Source: an uncultured Thiotrichaceae bacterium
GTDB taxonomy: Bacteria > Pseudomonadota > Gammaproteobacteria > Thiotrichales > Thiotrichaceae
Assembly: GCA_937931765.1 (NCBI GenBank)
Contig: CALHAO010000099.1
Coordinates: 1-5,523 of the forward strand
Length of the DNA: 5,523 nucleotides
Direction: 5' to 3'
The notes under the pieces are model-generated. The model saw only the letters and a program-made list of their open reading frames with translations. It made no database searches and had not been told where the DNA came from. Shown here piece by piece: positions 1 to 5,523 of the stretch; position 1 is the stretch's first letter; every line of letters begins with the position of its first letter. The translations under genes and the position numbers were made by a program.

Positions 1-1
1 T

Positions 2-832
2 ATTGAAACCATCGTGCATTTTGCGGCGGAATCGCATGTTGACCGGTCTATTTATGCTCCTGATGCGTTCCTGAGAACCAATATTGACGGCACACACAGC
101 CTGCTGAAAGCAGCAAAGACCGTGTGGCTGGATGAAAAAGACGAATATGAACACCGCTTTCATCATGTTTCAACTGATGAAGTCTATGGCACGCTGAGTG
201 CGACTGATCCTGCTTTTTCAGAAGTGACGCCGTATGCGCCGAATTCACCCTATGCTGCCAGTAAAGCGGCATCGGATCATATTGTGCGGGCTTATCAGCA
301 TACTTATGGTTTGAAGACTACGACCAGTAATTGTTCTAATAATTACGGCCCGTATCAATATCCTGAGAAATTAATCCCATTGGCGATTTCTAATTTATTA
401 CAGGGTAAGTCAGTGCCTATTTATGGTGATGGTCAGCAGGTGCGTGACTGGTTATACGTTGATGACCATAATCGCGGCATCGATCTGATTATCCGCCAGG
501 GCCGTTTGGGTGAAACCTATAATATCGGTGGTAATAATGAACAGACTAATCTGGATCTGATTCATACCTTATGCAACCTACTTGATAAACGCTTCCCTGA
601 CTCGCCGCATGTGCCGCATAAAAATCAGATCACTTATGTCAATGATCGCCCCGGCCATGACCGCCGCTACGCTATCGACAACAGTAAAATTTGCGAAGAG
701 CTGGGTTACAATCCGGTAGAAACATTCCAAAGCGGCTTAGGCAAAACACTGGACTGGTATCTCGAACACACCAGTTTCTGGATGGATGAAGGCATCGAAC
801 TCTTTGGATCTCATGCAGAGAGCAGTGAATGA
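2..832 (+). CDS. rfbB: dTDP-glucose 4,6-dehydratase, 5'-truncated
   Basis: RfbB/RmlB converts dTDP-glucose to dTDP-4-keto-6-deoxyglucose in the cytoplasm, the entry point to dTDP-rhamnose and dTDP-amino-deoxysugars. It is an extended short-chain dehydrogenase with bound NAD. The open frame runs in from the left edge (the first full codon, Ile, is at 2-4), so the GTG at 14 is an internal valine and not a start. 276 residues are visible against about 355-360 in the family. About 75 N-terminal residues, including the glycine-rich NAD-binding loop, lie outside. Visible hallmarks are HFAAESHVDRSI at the left edge, the catalytic Thr-Asp-Glu of STDEVYG (173-181), the YAASK Tyr and Lys (251-253 and 263-265), NNYGPYQYPEKLIPL, RDWLYVDDH and RPGHDRRYAI (from 647). 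The loop between TDE and YxxxK is short (26 residues from Thr to Tyr), which from memory resembles RffG more than E. coli RmlB. The stop overlaps the next start (ATGA). The family call is very secure; the end-product sugar is unknown. Confidence 0.96.
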   Translation: METIVHFAAESHVDRSIYAPDAFLRTNIDGTHSLLKAAKTVWLDEKDEYEHRFHHVSTDEVYGTLSATDPAFSEVTPYAPNSPYAASKAASDHIVRAYQHTYGLKTTTSNCSNNYGPYQYPEKLIPLAISNLLQGKSVPIYGDGQQVRDWLYVDDHNRGIDLIIRQGRLGETYNIGGNNEQTNLDLIHTLCNLLDKRFPDSPHVPHKNQITYVNDRPGHDRRYAIDNSKICEELGYNPVETFQSGLGKTLDWYLEHTSFWMDEGIELFGSHAESSE

Positions 833-1794
833 ACGCTATGAAATGTCGCATCTGTGAATCGACAGACGATCATACGACCTATCAGGTTAAAGAGCTGATG
901 CTGGGAATGCGTGACGAGCATGAATATTTCCAGTGTAAAAACTGTGGCTGCCTGCAAATCACTCAGGTGCCAGATAATTTGCCGGAGTATTACCCGTCGG
1001 AAAATTACTATTCTTATGATTCACCGGATAATGGCAACTGGTTAAAGCAGCAGCTGGTTAAGCAACGTGATAACTATGCAGCTACCGGCCAGTCATTACC
1101 GGGCCGCCTGTTAAACCTGTTGATGCCTAATGCCAAATTGTCGACATTAGGGCCGCTAAATATCAACAAACAATCCCGCGTTCTTGATGTGGGCTGTGGT
1201 GCGGGTATTTTATTGCATTCCCTACGTAACATTGGCTTTGAGAACACATTGGGCATCGACCCGTTCAATCAGCAGGACATTCAATACCCAAATGGTTTGA
1301 AGATTGAGCAGCGTGATATTTTCAGCGAGTCCGGTGAGTGGGATGTGATTATGTTCCATCATTCTTTTGAACACCTGCCGGAACAACAACGTACGCTGGA
1401 AAAAACCTACAACCAATTAGCGACAGGAGGCACCGCACTGTTACGGGTGCCTACGGTTTCTTCTTATGCCTGGCAGCATTATGGGGTTAACTGGTCGCAA
1501 CTCGACGCACCACGCCACCTGTTTCTGCACTCAGTCGATAGTATTAATAAACTGGCAGAACAGACCGGCTTCACGGTAGACAAAGTAGTTTATGACTCCA
1601 ATGCCTTCCAATTCTGGGGTAGTGAACAGTACGAGCAAGATATTCCGTTGCGCTCAGAAAATTCATGGGCGGAGAACAAAGAAAAATCACCGTTTAACGC
1701 AAAAGAAATAAAAGCTTTTGAACGCCGTTCGCGTGAACTCAATGCGCTGAATCAGGGTGATCAGGCCGCATTTTATCTGCGCAAGCCTGCCTGA
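829..1794 (+). CDS. class I SAM-dependent methyltransferase with N-terminal CxxC pairs
   Basis: Probably a soluble methyltransferase acting on a sugar, a nucleotide sugar or a glycan intermediate; the substrate is not readable from the sequence. The 321 residues begin with two cysteine pairs, C6-x2-C9 and C36-x2-C39, arranged like a small zinc-binding module. A Rossmann methyltransferase core follows: SAM motif I VLDVGCGAG (residues 118-126), an acidic residue after strand 2 in GIDP, the post-core EHLPE segment (from residue 181), and DAPRHLFLHS (from residue 226), which is typical of Methyltransf_23-like proteins in polysaccharide loci. The C-terminus ends in a GDQAAFYLRKP-type tail, which looks like the natural family end. 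It lacks the extra C-terminal domain of the roughly 410-residue NDP-hexose C-methyltransferases. I chose the ATG at 829 because it overlaps the rfbB stop (ATGA) and has a purine-rich GAGAG at 818-822. ATG 838, which would begin MKCRIC, is a possible alternative. Family call strong, substrate unknown. Confidence 0.9.
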   Translation: MNAMKCRICESTDDHTTYQVKELMLGMRDEHEYFQCKNCGCLQITQVPDNLPEYYPSENYYSYDSPDNGNWLKQQLVKQRDNYAATGQSLPGRLLNLLMPNAKLSTLGPLNINKQSRVLDVGCGAGILLHSLRNIGFENTLGIDPFNQQDIQYPNGLKIEQRDIFSESGEWDVIMFHHSFEHLPEQQRTLEKTYNQLATGGTALLRVPTVSSYAWQHYGVNWSQLDAPRHLFLHSVDSINKLAEQTGFTVDKVVYDSNAFQFWGSEQYEQDIPLRSENSWAENKEKSPFNAKEIKAFERRSRELNALNQGDQAAFYLRKPA

Positions 1795-1804
1795 AGTACT
1801 ACTG

Positions 1805-2260
1805 ATGAATAAACAGAAAAAGATCTTTGCCATTTCTTCACCCGGTGGTCACTGGATACAACTGACGCGAATATGCAATGGCTTAGAAAACCGAAATCAG
1901 GTTATTTACGCTATGCCGGACAAGTTATTCAAGGCAAAAAAAGATCAGAAAGTTTATTCGGTAGTTGATGTTAGTGCTGATGATAAATGGAAATTAATTC
2001 CTTGTGCCCTGCAAATCAGTTACATCCTACTCAAAGAACGCCCTGATACCATTATTTCCACCGGCGCAGCGCCGGGCGCTGTAGCCATTATGCTCGGCAA
2101 GTTATTTGGTATTCGTACCATTTGGGTTGATAGCATTGCCAATGTGCAAAAAATATCTCGTGCCGGTCGCATGATACAAAAACGAGCGGATATTTTTCTG
2201 ACGCAATGGCCACACCTGAGTGATGGTACGAAGATCCAACATCAAGGGTCAGTGTTATGA
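1805..2260 (+). CDS. Alg14-like glycosyltransferase subunit (PssD type)
   Basis: This 151-residue protein matches the Alg14/PssD family. In the eukaryotic Alg13-Alg14 enzyme, Alg14 is the N-terminal half of a split GT-B glycosyltransferase; it anchors the complex at the membrane, binds the lipid-linked acceptor and recruits the catalytic Alg13 half. Visible marks are the family-start motif SSPGGHW (residues 11-17), the acceptor-side loop ISTGAAPG (84-91), WVDS (107-110), SRAGRM, and the typical tail RADIFLTQWP (127-136) followed by a GSVL end. It has no separate N-terminal transmembrane helix; a hydrophobic stretch around residues 66-76 (IPCALQISYIL) could give membrane contact. The frame is open back to an ATG at 1757, inside the methyltransferase gene. 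The start at 1805 is preferred because the family motif then falls at the usual distance and the overlap disappears. Its ribosome binding site is weak (GAAG at 1793-1796). It overlaps its partner gene by ATGA, consistent with a stoichiometric complex. The sugar transferred is unknown. Confidence 0.9.
   Translation: MNKQKKIFAISSPGGHWIQLTRICNGLENRNQVIYAMPDKLFKAKKDQKVYSVVDVSADDKWKLIPCALQISYILLKERPDTIISTGAAPGAVAIMLGKLFGIRTIWVDSIANVQKISRAGRMIQKRADIFLTQWPHLSDGTKIQHQGSVL
2244..2248 (+). promoter_or_regulatory. ribosome binding site of the Alg13-like gene
   Basis: AAGGG lies 8 bases before the ATG at 2257, inside the end of the Alg14-like gene. It is one of the two clearest Shine-Dalgarno sequences in the window. 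It supports the 2257 start, whose protein begins directly with the family motif, and it may boost the partner subunit beyond what the ATGA overlap alone gives. Confidence 0.6.
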
Positions 2261-2730
2261 TTTTTGTCGCTGTTGGTACACAATTTCCGTTTGATCGTTT
2301 GATTCAGTGTGTTGATGAGTGGGCGACAGAAAACAAAATGCCTGTTCATGCTCAGATTGCCAGTGGTAAATACACGCCGCAACACGCCAGTTATGATCGT
2401 TTCATGACCACCGACGATTTCAATGAAAAGCTGACCTCAGCCGACCTGATTATTTCACATGCGGGTATGGGCAACATTATTACTGCGCTGGAGAACAACA
2501 AACCCATTATTGTGATGAATCGCCAACATAAACTGGGCGAGCATCGTAATGATCATCAGGCTGATGGCCTGGAATGGATGGGTAAATTATCTGGCGTTTA
2601 TACTGCCAATAGCACTGATGAAATGCGTACCTTGCTGGATCGTAAACATGAGCTGCACGGCAGTGAACATCATGATATGGCACAACGTAGCCACTTAATT
2701 GATTTCCTCGATCAGGCAATCAACGCATGA
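2257..2730 (+). CDS. Alg13-like glycosyltransferase subunit (PssE type)
   Basis: This 157-residue protein is the likely catalytic, nucleotide-sugar-binding half of the split GT-B enzyme, matching the C-terminal domain of GT28 enzymes such as MurG. Visible features are the N-terminal strand and loop MIFVAVGTQFPFDRL, the donor-binding motif ISHAGMGNI (HAGMG at residues 68-72), a conserved acidic position in the ALENNKP segment, and GEHRNDHQ (94-101). In the stretch before GEH many relatives have Pro-Arg, whereas this protein has Asn88-Arg89; that is an unremarkable substitution unless alignment shows otherwise. It contains no transmembrane segment, so it should depend on the Alg14-like partner for membrane localisation. 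Bacterial PssD/PssE pairs add a hexose or hexuronic acid to an undecaprenyl-linked intermediate, but the donor cannot be read from the sequence. It overlaps both neighbours by 4 bases (ATGA at 2257-2260 and 2727-2730). Confidence 0.9.
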   Translation: MIFVAVGTQFPFDRLIQCVDEWATENKMPVHAQIASGKYTPQHASYDRFMTTDDFNEKLTSADLIISHAGMGNIITALENNKPIIVMNRQHKLGEHRNDHQADGLEWMGKLSGVYTANSTDEMRTLLDRKHELHGSEHHDMAQRSHLIDFLDQAINA

Positions 2731-4007
2731 AACTGAATAATCCATCGCTGCTTTTGCAGTCAGGCATCTCCATTATTGCCCGATTCGTAGGTGTAGCGCT
2801 GAATTATGCGGTTTTAATCATCCTGACCCGTAACCTGCCACAAGACGAAGCAGGCATGGTGATCACGCTAATGACACTGATCACGGGCGTTTCATTATTC
2901 AGTCGTTTAGGTGTTGAACACTGGCTAGTGAGAGACGTTGCCCAGCTCCCCGAGGGAACAGATCTGCACACGGCACAAGGCAAATACCTGCACAGTGCTT
3001 ACCGCATGTTGTTTGTTAGTACCTTGCTGTTTATGACGGTGTGGGTGGTGACCAGTCCGCTAATGAAATTATGGCTGTTTGATGACCAGATTCAGTTACT
3101 ACCCTTGGCCATTGCCGCACTGGGCGTTCTGTTCTGGAATATGATTTCTACACATGCCATCTTTATGAAGGCCACTCATCACATTACGGAATCACTGTTA
3201 ACACAGAACGCTTTGCCCGCTATTTCAATGCTGGTCTTGCTACTAATATTTTGGTTTGGCTTCACAGAAAATCAGAACTATCTGTGGATTTATATTGCTT
3301 CCTTGCTGATTGCGGGTGTTGCCTCTCTGTTTCTGGTGCGTTCCTGGTGGTCGGCACTGTTTAAAAAACAAACCGCGCAATTTAATATCAAGCAAGTATT
3401 AACACATTCACTACCGCTGGCTCCGATTGCTTTTGTATCTTTTCTGATGTTGTTCATCGATGGCATTCTCGTCGCTGCTTTATTGCCTAATGAGAAGGTG
3501 GCACTCTATGGCACAGCCGTACGGGTATCATTTGTTTGTGGCATTTTCCTGACTGCACTGGAAGCAACTATTTATCCGCGCATGGTAAGAATGCATGGCA
3601 ACTCACCTGAACGCCTGAAGAAATTTTTCTGGCAAGGCACCCTGCTGGTTGCAGGGGTTTTAGGCAGCCTGGCATTGATCATTGGTGTAGCAGGTGAACT
3701 TATACTCAGTATTTTCGGCCCACAATATGTGGCAGCTATCAGTGCCCTGATCATCCTATTGACAGCTCAGCTGATTCGCGGGTTTAGCCTGACTTTTTCA
3801 TTGATGTTTATTATTCAAAAACAAGTCAATACACTGAATCAATTACTTTACTTTGCACTCATCGTCAATATAATCGCGAATCTGATACTGATCCCCAAGT
3901 TCGGTATAGAAGGCTCTGCTGCTGCATCGCTGCTCGCTAATCTGACCCTGACCGGTGGCGTTGTTTTATTTTTCGTAAAAAAACGTCTTATGCAAGACTA
4001 TGATTAG
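2727..4007 (+). CDS. wzx: Wzx-type polysaccharide repeat-unit flippase
   Basis: This polytopic inner-membrane protein of 426 residues, the usual length for the family, resembles the Polysacc_synt / MATE-like flippases that move undecaprenyl-diphosphate-linked repeat units across the cytoplasmic membrane. The N-terminus carries the family pattern: a first hydrophobic helix with an embedded Arg (SIIARFVGVALNYAVLIILT), then RNLPQDEAG, then a second helix ending in RLGVEHWLVRDVAQ. Hydrophobic segments continue throughout, with about 12 plausible membrane spans by eye. Loops contain basic patches such as RSWWSALFKKQ, and the C-terminus is short and positively charged (VKKRLMQDYD). The start overlaps the Alg13-like stop (ATGA); upstream there is only a short AGG at 2714-2716, so translation is probably coupled. 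Position directly before a Wzy-like gene supports the Wzx role over a drug/metabolite MATE exporter. The specificity for the repeat unit is unknown. Confidence 0.9.
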   Translation: MKLNNPSLLLQSGISIIARFVGVALNYAVLIILTRNLPQDEAGMVITLMTLITGVSLFSRLGVEHWLVRDVAQLPEGTDLHTAQGKYLHSAYRMLFVSTLLFMTVWVVTSPLMKLWLFDDQIQLLPLAIAALGVLFWNMISTHAIFMKATHHITESLLTQNALPAISMLVLLLIFWFGFTENQNYLWIYIASLLIAGVASLFLVRSWWSALFKKQTAQFNIKQVLTHSLPLAPIAFVSFLMLFIDGILVAALLPNEKVALYGTAVRVSFVCGIFLTALEATIYPRMVRMHGNSPERLKKFFWQGTLLVAGVLGSLALIIGVAGELILSIFGPQYVAAISALIILLTAQLIRGFSLTFSLMFIIQKQVNTLNQLLYFALIVNIIANLILIPKFGIEGSAAASLLANLTLTGGVVLFFVKKRLMQDYD

Positions 4008-4013
4008 ACCAAT

Positions 4014-5312
4014 ATGTTAAGAATTATCGCCCTACTGTTTTTCATTTCCATCTTTATACCGGTCGAATTTTACACTATGGCCGGTAGTGTGCGCATCGAA
4101 GCATACCGTATAGTACTGGGACTGGCTTTGCTTTACGCCTTCTTCAATCTGAATAAGGTGCTAGCACAGATTGATTTGGCAGACATTTTGCTCTTTGGCC
4201 TGATTGGCCTCGCCTTTGCCAGCTTCTGGCACAACCATAGCCTGCAGAAAGCCATTGAATCGACCGGCCTGTACGCACTGGAAACGTTGGGGGCTTTTTA
4301 TCTGGCACGGATGTTCATCAATACGCCGGAACGCTTCTATAAATTTAACAAAGTATTTATCTTTGTGATTATGGCGCTACTGCTTGTGACTGTATACGAA
4401 TCATTCGCTAAGCATCGTATACTGCACGAACTGGCGGAGAATTTTACCGGTAATAAGTCCCTCGATTTCCGCTTGTATACACACTACTACATCCGGGGCG
4501 ATATTATGCGGGCGACCAGTGTCTTTGCTCACCCCATTTTGTTTGGCACCTTGTCTGCAATGTTCTTCCCGTTTGCGGTGATTGCCTTCCTACGCTTGCG
4601 TACAACACTGAATGGCCTGGGTTTATTTAGCCTGACTCTATCAATGATCATGACCTTGTCTTCTGCTCCTTTGCTGGCCTTAATTTTTCAAGGATTCACC
4701 GGTCTGCTGGTTAAATTCTGGGACAATGCCCGTCGTTTATGGGTTGCCCTGTTTTTTGGTGGCATAGCGGGCGCAATGATACTGAACGCTGCCTCAAACA
4801 GAGGTTTCTTCGGCATCCTGATTTCCTACCTGACCTTTAATCCTAATACCGGTTATTTCCGCATGCTGCAGTGGGAGTACAGTATGGATGACATCCTGAA
4901 TAACCCGATTCTGGGCATTGCACACAATGACTGGACACGCCCGTACTGGAAAGACTGGATGGGTGACAGTATTGATAGCTTCTGGCTATTGCTGACTTTA
5001 CAGCATGGTATTTTTGCCCTCTTATTTGTATTAATGGCCTGCTTTTATGCCGTATTCAACACACTAAATAATGTCAGCCGCCAGCCAGAATCAGTAAGAT
5101 GGATGGTGACAGCCTGGCTATTAGCCTTCATGTCCTTGATTCTTATTGGATTTACGGTAGACTATTTCGGCAAATTACAACCTTTATTCTTCTTTATGTT
5201 AGGGGCGATTGGCTGGGCAAGGTATACATTGCCAGAACCGGGGCATGCTGAAAACACCGAAGTCATTACAGCTACCCCTGTTGACAACAACAATACAAAA
5301 CATCAGGAGTAG
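4014..5312 (+). CDS. wzy: Wzy-type O-antigen polymerase / O-antigen ligase-family protein
   Basis: This membrane protein of 432 residues has about 10-12 hydrophobic segments. The larger hydrophilic stretches lie around residues 133-165 and 280-323. Motifs typical of the Wzy/WaaL (Wzy_C) superfamily are visible: RATSVFAHPILFG (residues 166-178, with the His-Pro of the family) and, in the long periplasmic-type loop, PILGIAHNDWTRPYW leading to SIDSFWLLLTLQHG (residues 298-332). Arg, His and Asp residues in such loops are important in characterised members. It probably joins flipped repeat units at the periplasmic face. A ligase role is the alternative, but adjacency to the flippase gene and the sugar-modifying genes favours the polymerase. 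The C-terminal 25-30 residues are hydrophilic and presumably a cytoplasmic tail. The start at 4014 follows the wzx stop by 6 bases and lacks a clear Shine-Dalgarno sequence, so coupling to wzx translation is likely. Family call good, polymerase versus ligase less sure. Confidence 0.82.
   Translation: MLRIIALLFFISIFIPVEFYTMAGSVRIEAYRIVLGLALLYAFFNLNKVLAQIDLADILLFGLIGLAFASFWHNHSLQKAIESTGLYALETLGAFYLARMFINTPERFYKFNKVFIFVIMALLLVTVYESFAKHRILHELAENFTGNKSLDFRLYTHYYIRGDIMRATSVFAHPILFGTLSAMFFPFAVIAFLRLRTTLNGLGLFSLTLSMIMTLSSAPLLALIFQGFTGLLVKFWDNARRLWVALFFGGIAGAMILNAASNRGFFGILISYLTFNPNTGYFRMLQWEYSMDDILNNPILGIAHNDWTRPYWKDWMGDSIDSFWLLLTLQHGIFALLFVLMACFYAVFNTLNNVSRQPESVRWMVTAWLLAFMSLILIGFTVDYFGKLQPLFFFMLGAIGWARYTLPEPGHAENTEVITATPVDNNNTKHQE
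5305..5309 (+). promoter_or_regulatory. ribosome binding site of the acyltransferase gene
   Basis: AGGAG lies 8 bases before the ATG at 5318 and overlaps the last codons of the wzy-like gene. It is the strongest Shine-Dalgarno sequence in the window and fixes the start of the last gene, which is otherwise judged from only 68 visible codons. Confidence 0.75.
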
Positions 5313-5317
5313 ACCCG

Positions 5318-5523
5318 ATGAGACCGAAGTTTGTCAGTCCAAAAGTATTTCTCTGGATTATTCATTTCAGACACTCACTGCTCTGGGTATACAACTGGTA
5401 CCTGAGAAAATTCTACGGCATGAAACTGGCTCCGGATGTGCGTGTTTCATTAAAAGCCCGCATCGATAAAACCAACCCTCAGGCCATTGAAGTTGGCCCG
5501 GAAACCCTAATTGCATTTGATGC
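5318..5523 (+). CDS. hexapeptide-repeat acyltransferase, 3'-truncated
   Basis: The first 68 codons are visible and the frame is open to the right edge. The N-terminus is rich in aromatic and basic residues (FLWIIHFRHSLLWVYNWYLRKFYG), which could lie against the membrane as an amphipathic helix. It is followed by MKLAPDVRVSLKARIDKTNP and by the first coil of a left-handed beta-helix, IEVGPETLIAFDA. This is the usual opening of WbbJ/LpxA-like O- or N-acyltransferases (commonly acetyltransferases using acetyl-CoA) found in polysaccharide loci. The catalytic His and most of the hexapeptide repeats would lie beyond the window. The start is supported by AGGAG 8 bases upstream and lies 5 bases after the wzy stop. 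The likely role is O-acetylation of a sugar in the repeat unit. The acceptor is unknown, and a serine acetyltransferase-like function cannot be fully excluded from the fragment. Confidence 0.8.
   Translation, partial: MRPKFVSPKVFLWIIHFRHSLLWVYNWYLRKFYGMKLAPDVRVSLKARIDKTNPQAIEVGPETLIAFD

Noticed and set aside
14..16. GTG as a start for the dehydratase
   Set aside because: The frame is open to the left edge and the four preceding codons (IETI) continue the family sequence before VHFAAESHVDRS, so this is an internal valine.
48..272. Minus-strand open frame opposite the dehydratase, with similar ones near 1074-1416, 2507-2719 and 3572-3754
   Set aside because: They lie opposite conserved coding sequence, are short, and show no domain-like sequence, so they are shadows of the + strand genes.
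1757..1804. Upstream extension of the Alg14-like frame to ATG 1757
   Set aside because: It would add 16 residues without family resemblance and overlap the methyltransferase by 38 bases. The family motif starts at the expected distance from ATG 1805.
2061..2075. Perfect G+C-rich inverted repeat, 7 bases each side of a single A, able to form a 6-bp stem with a 3-base loop
   Set aside because: It lies inside the Alg14-like gene and encodes the conserved Thr-Gly-Ala-Ala-Pro-Gly loop, so coding constraint explains it. No U-run follows, so it is not an intrinsic terminator. At most it could slow ribosomes locally.
3641..3656. CCTGC/GCAGG hairpin followed by a short T-run inside wzx
   Set aside because: The stem is only 5 bp with a 5-base loop, the T-run is short and preceded by G residues, and it sits in the middle of an intact flippase gene.
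5209..5469. 86-codon + strand open frame across the wzy/acyltransferase junction
   Set aside because: It is out of frame with both well-supported genes, has no recognisable protein character, and lacks a ribosome binding site.

Overview
The window is an internal slice of a surface-polysaccharide (O-antigen, capsule or exopolysaccharide) biosynthesis operon. All seven genes lie on the + strand. Codon use, moderate G+C (mid-40s percent by eye, not computed) and the style of the proteins suggest a gammaproteobacterium. The sequence alone does not support a genus call.

Layout, left to right: (1) a 5'-truncated dTDP-glucose 4,6-dehydratase (rfbB/rmlB); (2) a class I SAM-dependent methyltransferase with an N-terminal four-cysteine module; (3) and (4) a small Alg14-like / Alg13-like pair, the bacterial PssD/PssE-type two-subunit glycosyltransferase; (5) a Wzx-type flippase; (6) a Wzy-type O-antigen polymerase / O-antigen ligase-family membrane protein; (7) the first 68 codons of a left-handed beta-helix (hexapeptide) acyltransferase that runs off the right edge. 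Genes are packed tightly. Three junctions are 4-base ATGA overlaps and the other three are gaps of 5 to 10 bases. No stretch longer than 10 bases is non-coding. I see no promoter, terminator, RNA gene, insertion sequence or CRISPR array, and both transcript ends must lie outside the window.

Inferred working model: RfbB makes dTDP-4-keto-6-deoxyglucose for a deoxysugar. The Alg14/Alg13 pair adds one sugar to a lipid-linked oligosaccharide on the cytoplasmic face. The methyltransferase and the acyltransferase decorate a sugar or sugar precursor. Wzx flips the lipid-linked repeat unit and Wzy polymerises it in the periplasm. The initiating phosphoglycosyltransferase, the other glycosyltransferases, the chain-length regulator and any export genes are not in the window.

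This looks like a recognisable Wzx/Wzy-dependent locus rather than a new class of system. The possible novelty is the glycan it makes, especially the methyl and acyl modifications and the donor and acceptor of the split glycosyltransferase.
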